Source: CAZXDL01 sp964639505
GTDB taxonomy: Bacteria > Patescibacteriota > Saccharimonadia > Saccharimonadales > UBA4665
Direction: 5' to 3'
DNA: 64,000 bases
Assembly: GCA_964639505.1 (NCBI GenBank)
Contig: CAZXDL010000003.1
Span: 26,291 to 90,290, forward strand
The notes beneath the pieces were generated by a model. It did no database searches and was not told where the DNA came from. It saw nothing but the letters and a program-made list of their open reading frames with translations. A program made the translations under genes and the position numbers. Shown piece by piece: positions 33,662 to 42,238 of this stretch (positions within the stretch are counted from its first letter, which is position 1; each line of letters opens with the position of its first letter).

Positions 33662-35417
33662 TCATGGCTCCTTTCACGTTGTTTAATAATGCGTCGTAGT
33701 TTTTGACCTGTTCGAGTATTTCGCGCGTTGTTTTATCATCCGCACCAGACAACTCGTCGGCCAATTTATTTTTCTGAGTTTTTATAAATGTTTCTACCAA
33801 TCGTGCCTGCAATCGAGCGGCTTCGTAATGAAGCTCGTTTAGCTCGAGGCCTTGGTATAGTTCCTCGTAGAGTAATGACTCTATTTTAACATAATCAGCA
33901 AGTTTTTGCACCTGTTTGCTGTCTTTGCCGCCGAAGTCTGGATGTGTTTTTAAAAACTTTAACAGATCTTTGGCTTCATCGGTAAACAACATTTGAGGCT
34001 CGATCAACTCTAAGAATTCACGCAATGTAATCCGCATTAACATTAGGCTTAAGAAATTATCTTGAGTTTTTTTGTTTTCGACAGCGATTTTGTCTAGCTT
34101 GGCAGGCTCGATTTTAACTCGACGACGTCTGGTTTCTGGAGTTGTAGCAGGTGTCTTTTGGAGCTTTTGGTCTAAAGCTTCGGGATTAATATCTATCGAC
34201 TTAGCAATGGCATTTATATAATGATCGCGCTCGACGTCATCTGTTAAGCCACGTACGACTGGCAATAAAATGTCGCTGTATTGGCGTTTACCCTGAGCTG
34301 AAGTCGTATCTAGTTCCTTTAAATAGCGTTTCATTAGCCAATCCAAGGCATATTCATTGTTTGAAATGGCTGCTTGCCATAATTTTGGATCTTTTCGAAT
34401 CAATTCATCGGGGTCCTTATGGCCAGGAATTTCAATTACACTTAGCGAAACTTTTACTCGGCTAGCGATTGGGATGGCGCGCTCGGTCGCAGCCACACCG
34501 GCCTTATCTGCATCAAATGCCAGTCTAATATCTCCGGTGAATCTCGACAGAGCTTTTAGATTTGGCTCGGTTAAAGCCGTGCCAGCAGTAGCTACCACTT
34601 GCCTGACGCCGGCCTGGTGGCTGGCGATAACATCAAGATTGCCTTCGACCATGACGACGAATTTTGACTTGCGGATCGTCTCTTTGGCCAGATGTAGACC
34701 ATAAATGTGTCGGCTTTTATCATATAAAACTGTTTGCGGTGTATTGATATATTTTGGCGCGTTGGCATCGTCTTCTAAGAGTCGCGCAGTAAAGCCAATC
34801 ACCCTGCCCTGTGGATCTTGCAGCGGAATCATAATACGACCACGGAACATGTCTTGTATGCCGCCACGGTAGGCCTGAGCACTAATACCCGCCTGCTTCA
34901 TTTCCGTTTCATTGAAGCCTTTTGACTTAGCGAAATCTATCAGAGCCGTGCCATTATTTGGGGAATATCCCAGCCGCCATTCAAGTGCAGTTTCCTTTGT
35001 AAAAGCCCGTTTTTTAAAGATATATTCGAGAGCCTTTTTGTGTTTGCTAAACTGTACTTGATAAAATTTGCTGCTCAGTTCAAGCAGCTCGTAAATTCTC
35101 TCTTTGTTTGGCCCGCCAGACCGTGGCGAACTACGATATTGTTCGATATCTATGCCGGCTTTACGTGCTAATAGTTCAAGCGCGCCTTTAAAATCTAATC
35201 CCTCAACTTCCATGATAAAGCTAAACATGTTGCCACCCTTGCCTGAGCTGAAGTCATGCCAAATCTGCTTCTCGGGACTAACCATAAAGCTAGGCGTTTT
35301 CTCAGCGCTAAATGGACTCAGGCCACGCCAATTCCGTCCGGCGCGTTTCAGCTGAACATATTCTGAGATCACATCCTCAATTGATAATCGACTTTTAACT
35401 TCCTCAACAGCGTCCAT
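33645..35417 (-). CDS. dnaG: DNA primase, zinc ligands replaced
   Basis: 590 residues: N-terminal zinc-ribbon-like domain (~1-100), TOPRIM catalytic core (~110-350; VMVEGNLDVIASHQAG, FDADKAG), C-terminal helicase-binding domain. In other DnaG proteins the first domain holds zinc by C-x2-H...C-x2-C. Here GLSPFSAEKTPSF and IWHDFSSGKGG show Ser34, Ser37, Asp55 and Ser58 at those positions, so zinc cannot bind there although the surrounding fold residues are kept. It synthesises RNA primers. A TACAAT -10 (35428-35433) lies 10 bases before the ATG. Confidence 0.96.
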   Translation of the reverse strand: MDAVEEVKSRLSIEDVISEYVQLKRAGRNWRGLSPFSAEKTPSFMVSPEKQIWHDFSSGKGGNMFSFIMEVEGLDFKGALELLARKAGIDIEQYRSSPRSGGPNKERIYELLELSSKFYQVQFSKHKKALEYIFKKRAFTKETALEWRLGYSPNNGTALIDFAKSKGFNETEMKQAGISAQAYRGGIQDMFRGRIMIPLQDPQGRVIGFTARLLEDDANAPKYINTPQTVLYDKSRHIYGLHLAKETIRKSKFVVMVEGNLDVIASHQAGVRQVVATAGTALTEPNLKALSRFTGDIRLAFDADKAGVAATERAIPIASRVKVSLSVIEIPGHKDPDELIRKDPKLWQAAISNNEYALDWLMKRYLKELDTTSAQGKRQYSDILLPVVRGLTDDVERDHYINAIAKSIDINPEALDQKLQKTPATTPETRRRRVKIEPAKLDKIAVENKKTQDNFLSLMLMRITLREFLELIEPQMLFTDEAKDLLKFLKTHPDFGGKDSKQVQKLADYVKIESLLYEELYQGLELNELHYEAARLQARLVETFIKTQKNKLADELSGADDKTTREILEQVKNYDALLNNVKGAMSGKET

Positions 35418-35425
35418 AAGTAAAC

Positions 35426-36919
35426 CTATTGTACTCTAGAAGGATTTCGAATTCCGATAAGTGAAATAACTCCGCCAGCCATTATTAGGAATGCGACTGA
35501 TAGAATGCCGGCACGGAAGGCCTCCACAGAAGCCTGACTAAGAATTTCATAATCGATATAGCCCTTTTCGGCTAGTCCTGGCGGATAGGTAACAAGTGGC
35601 GTCTGCTTAAGCTCATTTATTTGCGTAGGATTATAGTATCCATCGCCCAATTTATCGAGCGAACTGCCGAATTGACTGGCAACTATCGCGCCAACCGCGG
35701 CAACCGCCAGCAGTCCCGCTATTCTGGCAACCGCATTGTTGACAGCCGAAGCAATACCGGCCTGTTCTTTAGCAACATCACCAAGAATAGTGGCTGTTAG
35801 AGGTGCGACCGTTAGAGCCAGACCTAATCCAAATACAATGATCCCTGGGAAAAGTTGAGTCCAATAGTTAACATCTGCTGGAGTACCCATCATTAGAAGA
35901 AAACCTGATCCGGCTATCAGCGGCCCAAACCCCATAAATAGTCTGGGCCCGAGTTTGGCGGATAAGGCACCGATCCTTGAAGACAGCAGAAAAAGTATTA
36001 AAGTTACGGGTAGCAGCGAAAGACCCGCTTCCAGTGCCGAATAACCTGATACTTGCTGTAAAAACACCACGATAAGGAACATGCCCGCGGTCAGACCAGC
36101 ATAAATCGCCAAGGTAGCGACATTTCCAACACTGAAATTATGATTTCTAAACAAACCGAGCGGCAGCATTGGATTTTTGATGCGTCTTTCGTGCAGTATA
36201 AAACCGACCAATAGTATGATTCCTAAGACTAACGGCAAATATATTAAGGGTTCGGTCCAACCATAATGTGGTTGCTCTATTAACGCGAAAACAGTTCCAC
36301 CCAAACCAAGCGCGCATAGCACCGTTCCAAAAATATCAACTGAAGGTTTAGCCGATTGCTCTCTTTTGGGTACGGAAACATGCTTTAACAGATAAAGCGT
36401 GATAGTAATCGGCAAGATATTTATAGCAAAAATCCAGCGCCAAGAGGCCGAATCCACCAAAATTCCACCCAATAGCGGACCAATGATAAAAGCGATACCC
36501 GTCCAGGCCGTCCAACTACCAATTGCCTTACCCTGCGCCCTACCTGAAAAAGTGGCAATAATAAGCGCGAGTGAGCTAGGAACTAATAACGCACCTGCTA
36601 CACCCTGCAGAGCCCTGGCAAAAATTAGGAATTCACTATTTGGAGCGGCAGCACACAAGATTGAGGTGGCTCCGAATCCAAGCAGCCCGATGTTAAGAAT
36701 CCTTTTTCTGCCAAAAAGATCGGACAGAGAGCCAGCGATCAAAATAAAAGATCCGAGTGTCAGCATGTAGGCATCCACTACCCACTGTTGAGCCGATAGG
36801 CCGCCGCCCAAATCACGCTGAATGGCTGGGAGGGCTACGTTGACAATGGCACTATCCAAAAACGCCACGAAAGACGCCAGTATGCTTACCACCAGCACCA
36901 AGCGTTGCTGCTTAGTCAT
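35426..36919 (-). CDS. MFS multidrug exporter, DHA2 (14-TM) family
   Basis: 497 residues from MTKQQRLVLV; the extended -10 TGT-TATGCT (box 36926-36931) ends 6 bases before this ATG, while the ATG two codons earlier directly follows the box. Motif A (GSLSDLFGRKRIL) and motif C-like GPLLGGILVD in TM5 mark a proton-driven exporter of the EmrB/QacA type. It should pump out hydrophobic or cationic compounds. It is close to dnaG (8 bases upstream of its start, same strand) and divergent from 36979. Confidence 0.93.
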   Translation of the reverse strand: MTKQQRLVLVVSILASFVAFLDSAIVNVALPAIQRDLGGGLSAQQWVVDAYMLTLGSFILIAGSLSDLFGRKRILNIGLLGFGATSILCAAAPNSEFLIFARALQGVAGALLVPSSLALIIATFSGRAQGKAIGSWTAWTGIAFIIGPLLGGILVDSASWRWIFAINILPITITLYLLKHVSVPKREQSAKPSVDIFGTVLCALGLGGTVFALIEQPHYGWTEPLIYLPLVLGIILLVGFILHERRIKNPMLPLGLFRNHNFSVGNVATLAIYAGLTAGMFLIVVFLQQVSGYSALEAGLSLLPVTLILFLLSSRIGALSAKLGPRLFMGFGPLIAGSGFLLMMGTPADVNYWTQLFPGIIVFGLGLALTVAPLTATILGDVAKEQAGIASAVNNAVARIAGLLAVAAVGAIVASQFGSSLDKLGDGYYNPTQINELKQTPLVTYPPGLAEKGYIDYEILSQASVEAFRAGILSVAFLIMAGGVISLIGIRNPSRVQ

Positions 36920-36978
36920 GTCCATAGCATAACAGACGGCTCTTCCCCTCGGTCAGACGCTTATGGTTTAATTAAGGG

Positions 36979-37911
36979 ATGTCCCCTCAACCACCACCTC
37001 GGCCCACTCCTCAGCAGGAGCAAGCCAACCGTGGCACTTACATCCCTGATAGTGTGAAATCTGCCATGGATAAACAAATGCAGCGAAACTTGCCGCCTCA
37101 TTTGCAAAAATACGCCGGCGCGTACATGCAGCAGCAGGTTTATGATCCTAGTATGAATTCGAGAGCTGGTCGCCCGATGCAAAATGGCGCGCCGCCGCCA
37201 ACCTATCACCCAGTTACGCACCTGCCCCGTGAAAGTCATTACGTGCAGTATCAAGGTGATAGCCGTCCTCCGACCGAACCTGAACCAGTAGGCGATCAGC
37301 CCCCGGCCACATTTAACCCTGATCAAGCCTACGATTTTATTAATGAGCCTCTGCAAGACCAAAATAGTCGATCAATTTTACCTAGTAACAGTTCATTGCC
37401 AATGCGGATCGCGATATTTGGAGGTGGACTTGTCATTTTGCTGATCGCGTTTGTAGTAATTAAGGGCTTTTTAGGCGGTGGCGGGTCTTCAGTTGCTTTA
37501 ACAACTGTCGCGCAAGACCAAGAGGCGATTATCCACTTAACCGACAATGCACAGCAGCAAACTGATCTTTCAGATGCAAACAAAAACTTCTCGGCCACGG
37601 CAAGTCTAAGTCTAAGTAGTTCTCAATCTGACTTGATAACTTATATGACAAAAAACGGCACAAAAGTAAAATCTAAAGAATTGGGTTTAAAAATTAGCAA
37701 AACAACCGACGCACAGCTTGTATCAGCCGCTTCGGCAGCCACTTACAACGAAACCTACAAGAGCGTGATGCACACTAAAATATCTAGCTATATGAACGAC
37801 TTAAAGTTGGCTTTTCAAGAGACATCTGGCCCAAATGGTCAGGCGCTACTCAATAGTCAATACGAGCAAGCCAAACTTCTGCTGATTCAGCTGGACGACA
37901 CCAAATCATAG
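36979..37911 (+). CDS. Single-TM protein with Pro/Gln-rich cytoplasmic region
   Basis: 310 residues. Residues 1-120 are rich in Pro, Gln and Tyr (cytoplasmic), ~140-162 are one membrane helix (IAIFGGGLVILLIAFVVIKG), and ~170-310 a helical extracytoplasmic domain without cysteines. The N-terminal half resembles the disordered regions often found in Saccharibacterial envelope proteins. Function unknown. The -10 TTTAAT (36967-36972) ends 6 bases before the ATG, so it is another leaderless candidate. Confidence 0.7.
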   Translation: MSPQPPPRPTPQQEQANRGTYIPDSVKSAMDKQMQRNLPPHLQKYAGAYMQQQVYDPSMNSRAGRPMQNGAPPPTYHPVTHLPRESHYVQYQGDSRPPTEPEPVGDQPPATFNPDQAYDFINEPLQDQNSRSILPSNSSLPMRIAIFGGGLVILLIAFVVIKGFLGGGGSSVALTTVAQDQEAIIHLTDNAQQQTDLSDANKNFSATASLSLSSSQSDLITYMTKNGTKVKSKELGLKISKTTDAQLVSAASAATYNETYKSVMHTKISSYMNDLKLAFQETSGPNGQALLNSQYEQAKLLLIQLDDTKS

Positions 37912-38207
37912 CTGTGTTTGATTAGACCTTGTACTTCTTCCCAGCCGAGCTGGCCGGTTAAAATCATGGTGTTCCAGTGCTTTTTATTTAAGTGATAGCC
38001 CGGCATAACTTCTTCGTATTTGTCGCGCAGTAATTTACTGAGTTCGGGGTCGCATTTCAGACTTATCCTTACTGGTTGTTTTCCTTCAGGAATCAGGGCA
38101 AACATTTTATCACCGACTTTATAAACAGCTACTTCTTCGCCAAAAGGATAGTCTAAACGGGCATTTGGCATGCTCAACACGTAATCCTCTACTGTTTTGT
38201 GATCCAT
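37887..38207 (-). CDS. MmcQ/YjbR family protein
   Basis: 106 residues from the ATG at 38207; TATAAT (38215-38220) overlaps an earlier ATG and ends 7 bases before this one. YPFGEEVAVYKVGDKMFALI and YHLNKKHWNTM are typical of the MmcQ/YjbR (DUF419) family, whose double-wing fold resembles DNA-binding CyaY-like domains. The cellular role of the family is not established. It overlaps the convergent 36979 gene by 25 bases. Confidence 0.9.
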   Translation of the reverse strand: MDHKTVEDYVLSMPNARLDYPFGEEVAVYKVGDKMFALIPEGKQPVRISLKCDPELSKLLRDKYEEVMPGYHLNKKHWNTMILTGQLGWEEVQGLIKHSYDLVSSS

Positions 38208-38223
38208 AGTAGCCATTATAAAA

Positions 38224-39879
38224 CTACCGGCTGCTGTTTAGGATTTTTCTAACCTGAAGATAAGCGAGTTTAGGCTTAAAAGATGAGTCCCACATCAGAT
38301 CATTACCAAATTCTAGTGGGTAAGTATCGTACTCGGTCGTTGAGCCATACTTATCGGTAATCCCCCAACTACTGTAGGCAACGCAATTTGGCTGCTTGAG
38401 ACAAACATTTAATACCATGGTGTAATCTTTGGCTTGTTGGGATGTGCCGTCTTCGCCAAAGACATCAATTTCAGAAATGCGGGCTATTAGACCGCGATTA
38501 GCCAGCTCCTGCATATGCCACGACAATACCTCAGGATCAATCCGATCACCCGCCTCATGAATGTGCGCTTCAAATCCTACACCGTCTAGTGGAACGTTGG
38601 CTGATTGCAGGCTATCAACCAATCGCAGCATTGCCTCCCAGCGGGGCCCATCAGCTTCAAGGCCATAGTCATTTATATACAACTTTGCATTGCTATCGGC
38701 TGAATGCGCAGCCCTTAGTGCTGTCGTGATATATCCTTGCCCCATAGCGTTATACCAAATATGTCGGCGTAGTCCATTGCCACTGGCTTGATAATCTGCG
38801 TCTTCGTCCGAAAGTGGCTCGTTAATGACATCCCATTCGTTAACACGGCCTTTGAAATGGGACATAACAGTCGTAATATGGTCGGTCATGATTGCCTGCA
38901 GCTTATCTGCAGGTGCGTTGCGTATCCACCTTGGATTGGCTTCGCCGAAAACTAAAGCATGACCATGAATTGCAATGTTATTTTTAATGGCCGTGTTGAC
39001 CAAAAAGTCGGCTTCATTGAATGAATAAACTTTTTGTTGCGGGTGAATGAACTGAGCTTTTAACTCGTTTTCTGGTGTCCAAATGTTGAATTTGTTAAGA
39101 GCCAAGTTTCTGTATTTTGCATCTGTTAAAAGTGGGCTCAAGGCTACCGCTGCACCAAATTTAATACGCCCGCTGGTGACTTGTTTTGAAACTGAATCGG
39201 TTAAGCCATCAGTCAGCTTTACTGTGTCAGATTCAGCCTGTAGCTTCATCGAGGCAACATGAAAGCTTTGGTTGCCTTCGGCAGATAATCCGATCCACAG
39301 CCTGCCGGACTCAAAAACAGGAGCGGCATTAAATTCAAAAATCAATTTGCCATCAGCATACAGAGTAACCTGATTGTTATGTTTTTCAATTGATAATTTT
39401 TTTGGGGCTGCTAGACTTGGATATTTACGTACCGTAACAGGGCTAGAATCTTTGCCATTCCACAAACTAATCTTTGTTATATTTCCCTCATTTTTTATTT
39501 CTAAACTTGCCGGCTCGTATCTCCATTCGTCATAAACTATTGGCACGCCCTCATAAAGCCTAAAAGCAGCACCGCTCACAAAACCATTAGTCGATAATTC
39601 TATCTTAAAATCACCCTTGTATGTCAGTGATGGGCCCGCCAGATTAACCGGAGGATTTGGCCGGTTAGTTCCGTCCTGGTCTACAATGGTTCGATTAAGT
39701 GGCAATATATTAATGCCGTCACCACTTGCCGATGCGCCAGCAAAGTGTGACCAGTCATGGCCTCCTATAAGATCAATTGTTTGAGGCGGCTTGCTACCCA
39801 GAAGCATTACCAGCGCCACGACAATTAGCAACACTGCTCCGACTGAGAAATAAATGATTTGCTTTTGTGAAAATACCAT
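38224..39879 (-). CDS. Membrane-anchored endo-1,4-beta-xylanase (GH10)
   Basis: 551 residues. Residues ~8-28 are an uncleaved signal anchor, ~35-215 a beta-rich domain resembling a concanavalin/LamG-type carbohydrate module, ~220-545 the GH10 barrel. The acid/base Glu lies in WDVINEPL (~residue 350) and the nucleophile Glu in RISEIDVFG (~470); HGHALVFG supplies conserved substrate residues. It should cut xylan or related beta-1,4 chains outside the cell, feeding an organism or its host partner. It is divergent from the CE4 gene, with 127 bases between; the nearest -10-like box (TATAAA) is 9 bases from its ATG. Confidence 0.93.
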   Translation of the reverse strand: MVFSQKQIIYFSVGAVLLIVVALVMLLGSKPPQTIDLIGGHDWSHFAGASASGDGINILPLNRTIVDQDGTNRPNPPVNLAGPSLTYKGDFKIELSTNGFVSGAAFRLYEGVPIVYDEWRYEPASLEIKNEGNITKISLWNGKDSSPVTVRKYPSLAAPKKLSIEKHNNQVTLYADGKLIFEFNAAPVFESGRLWIGLSAEGNQSFHVASMKLQAESDTVKLTDGLTDSVSKQVTSGRIKFGAAVALSPLLTDAKYRNLALNKFNIWTPENELKAQFIHPQQKVYSFNEADFLVNTAIKNNIAIHGHALVFGEANPRWIRNAPADKLQAIMTDHITTVMSHFKGRVNEWDVINEPLSDEDADYQASGNGLRRHIWYNAMGQGYITTALRAAHSADSNAKLYINDYGLEADGPRWEAMLRLVDSLQSANVPLDGVGFEAHIHEAGDRIDPEVLSWHMQELANRGLIARISEIDVFGEDGTSQQAKDYTMVLNVCLKQPNCVAYSSWGITDKYGSTTEYDTYPLEFGNDLMWDSSFKPKLAYLQVRKILNSSR

Positions 39880-40006
39880 ATGCGAGAATTTATACTATCA
39901 TAAAATCGCTAAAACTATTGCTTTTATGTGATTTAATTGTATACTAAATACCCAAAGTACGGTTAAGGTGGTAGTCCGCACGCTATATAACTACAGGAGC
40001 GCATAA

Positions 40007-41803
40007 ATGCCACTAATTAACACGAAATCCTTTAATCGAATTCGCACAATTATAGCTCTCGCAGCTGTTACAATTGTTAGTCTAACTCCTCTAAACGTTT
40101 TGGCAGCGACTACAACGCCAAGCACCGTAACTAACCCTCTACCTGCCGCCAAAATTTCATTCACTTTTGATGATGGGCTAGCTAGTACCTACACTCAGGC
40201 CTTCCCAGCGCTTAAGGCTAATGGCCTGACCGGAACGGATTACGTTATCACCGGCTGTGTTGGCATGACAACTGCAACGAACACATGCCGTGCCAATGAC
40301 TCAACGCCGTATATGAGCTGGACACAAGTTAAAGCGCTCCAGACCGCCGGCTGGGAAATTGGTTCTCACAGCGTCACCCACCCCTATCTTGCTACAAGCG
40401 ACGCGACAGACGGACAGCCCAATGTATTAACTGCTGCACAAGTCACTACCGAGCTAACAAAAAGCAAAGCCGACCTGGCTGCTCAAGGCATTAATGCTAC
40501 GGCCTTTTCTAGCCCATATGGGGATTATAACGGCGCCGTCTTAGCACAAATTGCTAAATATTACTCCTCTCAACGTGGTTTCGCTGACCAAAACAACAAT
40601 GACTGGCCATACAACGACTACATAATTAATGATTACCACGTCGAAGGTAAAACAACTGTCGCTCAAGTTAAGGCAAAAATTGACGATGCCATTGCTAACA
40701 AGCGTTGGCTTGTTTTGACCTTTCACGATATCAAGACCCGCGCCAGCAATAACGCAGACGATTATGAATGGAGTACTGCTAATCTGACTGCAGTAGCCGC
40801 TTATGCCAAAACCAAAATAGCGGCCGGTGTTTTAGCTCAGACTAATATCACTAAAGGTCAGCTAACAAGCACAACTAACCTTTTGCCAAATAGCAGCTTT
40901 AATAATGGTCTGGCAGATGGCTGGACAACGAATAATGCCACTCTAGTTAAGTCTGACTCAGCTGGTAATGGCAGCTATCCTGATCCGACTAAATCGCTCA
41001 ATATAAAAAGCCCCGCAAGTGGTGGAGCTTACCTGTTCTCCCCTAAAGTTGCCGTAAACTCCAGCACCACGTACGCTTTTAAAAATTATGTCTATATGCA
41101 ATCATTTACATCTGGTGAAGTTTCTTTTTACGTCGATGAATATGATCTAAATGGCAACTGGATATCCGGTAAATATCTAGGTGGAGACCGTCGCGCATTT
41201 GCAGAAAACATGAATTACGCCTACAAGCCTACATCGGCTGCGGTAGCATCAGCCAGCCTCCAGATCGGGGCGACAGGAGCTGGTATAAACGCCTACGTGG
41301 ACAACACCCAAATGTTTGCAGTCCAGATTGATTCGACACCTCCAGCAGTAACACCAACACTAATCTCTAATGGCACGTTTGAAGGTGGGTTTACAGGCTG
41401 GTCAACAGATAGCCCTGCGACAATAGCTCTGAATTCAGCCGGCAACGGTAGCCCAAATAATCCTACAAATTCAGTCTATGTAACGACTGCAGCCAGCAAC
41501 AAGCATTTGTTCTCCCCCCGTGTAGCCGCTGATTCAACTAAAAGCTACACAATTAATTCATACTTGAATCTTAAAACAATCAGCGGTGGTGAAGTCGGCT
41601 TTTACATCGATGAATACGACCTAAATGGTAATTGGATATCAGGACAATATAAAACCGGCGTACGCGTAGTTAGAAACGGCGACGTTACTATTTCCTATAC
41701 ACCGTCATCTGTAAATGTTAAATCCGCCAGCCTACAAGTAATCGTGGTCGGAAACTCAAGCATTACCGCATATTTCGACGACGTTCGCTGGTATCAAAAC
41801 TAA
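40007..41803 (+). CDS. Secreted polysaccharide deacetylase (CE4) with two C-terminal carbohydrate-binding repeats
   Basis: 598 residues. Signal peptide 1-33 (cleavage near VLA-ATTT). NodB domain ~45-275 with TFDDG (motif 1, catalytic Asp pair), SHSVTHP (motif 2, metal His) and LVLTFHD (late motif), plus SSPYGDYN near motif 3, the pattern of PgaB/IcaB-like deacetylases. Two repeats follow (~291-437 and ~450-598), each with SNGTF/NSSF-type start, FSP(K/R)VA, and a near-identical DEYDLNGNWISG block; they look like CBM4/9-type beta sandwiches. It should deacetylate an exopolysaccharide, probably poly-GlcNAc or chitin-like. AGGAGCG lies upstream of the ATG; a TATACT box is about 60 bases further. 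Confidence 0.93.
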   Translation: MPLINTKSFNRIRTIIALAAVTIVSLTPLNVLAATTTPSTVTNPLPAAKISFTFDDGLASTYTQAFPALKANGLTGTDYVITGCVGMTTATNTCRANDSTPYMSWTQVKALQTAGWEIGSHSVTHPYLATSDATDGQPNVLTAAQVTTELTKSKADLAAQGINATAFSSPYGDYNGAVLAQIAKYYSSQRGFADQNNNDWPYNDYIINDYHVEGKTTVAQVKAKIDDAIANKRWLVLTFHDIKTRASNNADDYEWSTANLTAVAAYAKTKIAAGVLAQTNITKGQLTSTTNLLPNSSFNNGLADGWTTNNATLVKSDSAGNGSYPDPTKSLNIKSPASGGAYLFSPKVAVNSSTTYAFKNYVYMQSFTSGEVSFYVDEYDLNGNWISGKYLGGDRRAFAENMNYAYKPTSAAVASASLQIGATGAGINAYVDNTQMFAVQIDSTPPAVTPTLISNGTFEGGFTGWSTDSPATIALNSAGNGSPNNPTNSVYVTTAASNKHLFSPRVAADSTKSYTINSYLNLKTISGGEVGFYIDEYDLNGNWISGQYKTGVRVVRNGDVTISYTPSSVNVKSASLQVIVVGNSSITAYFDDVRWYQN

Positions 41804-41818
41804 TATCTCCCTTACCAT

Positions 41819-41840
41819 AAGCATATTAAATAATATGCTT
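41819..41840 (+). terminator. Hairpin after the CE4 gene
   Basis: AAGCATATT-AAAT-AATATGCTT forms a perfect 9-bp AT-rich stem 16 bases after the stop. It is followed by TACATC, not a T-run, so it is a weak terminator or mRNA 3'-end stabiliser. Its 3' arm abuts the -35 box of the next promoter. Confidence 0.5.
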
Positions 41841-41866
41841 TACATCTTGTCAGCATTATGTATAAT
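41839..41866 (+). promoter_or_regulatory. Promoter of the LPxTG microprotein gene
   Basis: -35 TTTACA (41839-41844), 16-base spacer, -10 TATAAT (41861-41866). Expected start near 41873, leaving a leader of about 97 bases before the ATG at 41971, in contrast to the leaderless rule in this genome. Confidence 0.7.
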
Positions 41867-41872
41867 TAATCG

Positions 41873-41970
41873 CTAAGAGAGCTTGGGATCTCCACGAGGG
41901 TACATCTGTCACACGTGAGCAGATGTGGTTCGTGTACCCAAATTCTCTAAATTAACAGGGAGGACGTACT
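41873..41970 (+). ncRNA. Structured 5' leader RNA of the LPxTG microprotein gene
   Basis: Nested pairings cover most of the leader: AGAGAG (41876-41881) with TTCTCT (41943-41948); GGGTACA (41898-41904) with TGTACCC (41933-41939); and a stable inner hairpin ACATCTG-TCA/TGA-CAGATGT (41902-41926). The last two share bases 41902-41904, so they can partly exclude each other. A strong Shine-Dalgarno GGGAGG (41959-41964) follows outside the fold. No known riboswitch class recognised; it could be a regulator or a stability element. Confidence 0.5.
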
Positions 41971-42156
41971 ATGTACGGAGGCAAAGGCGGTGGAGCAGCA
42001 TCAGCAGCAACAACTGTTGCCGGTGCAGTAGTTCTACCAAACACAGGTGGCAACCAACTATTAATGGTTGTATCACTAGTTAGCATTATCGTCGGTGGGG
42101 TCATTTTGCTTTCAACAGTAGCACGACTTGTCGCGCAGCGAACCTACAAGGTTTAA
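41971..42156 (+). CDS. LPxTG-motif microprotein (61 residues)
   Basis: Gly/Ala-rich N-terminus (MYGGKGGGAASAA), LPNTG at residues 22-26, a hydrophobic helix ~30-50 and a basic tail (ARLVAQRTYKV). This is a complete cell-wall sorting signal with almost nothing in front: after cleavage at T-G only 25 residues would remain. There is no N-terminal signal peptide; the charge pattern predicts N-out/C-in insertion by the single helix. The adjacent sortase is the obvious processing enzyme. Lys5 is the only Lys in the mature part and could act as an acceptor amine. It is a monocistronic unit with a strong promoter, folded leader, GGGAGG site and a strong terminator, suggesting abundant product. Confidence 0.8.
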   Translation: MYGGKGGGAASAATTVAGAVVLPNTGGNQLLMVVSLVSIIVGGVILLSTVARLVAQRTYKV

Positions 42157-42175
42157 TCGCGTCAGTCTGCAAAAC

Positions 42176-42226
42176 AAAGGGAGGGGATCGGGTACGTCAT
42201 TGGCGTAGTCTATCCCCTCTTTTTTG
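42176..42226 (+). terminator. Strong intrinsic terminator after the LPxTG gene
   Basis: AAAGGGAGGGGAT (42176-42188) pairs with ATCCCCTCTTTTT (42212-42224; GU pairs at two places), an inner TACG/CGTA stem sits in the loop, and the 3' arm runs straight into TTTTTT. It separates the microprotein from the sortase gene, which probably depends on read-through. Confidence 0.85.
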
Positions 42227-42238
42227 TTAAAGGACTAT

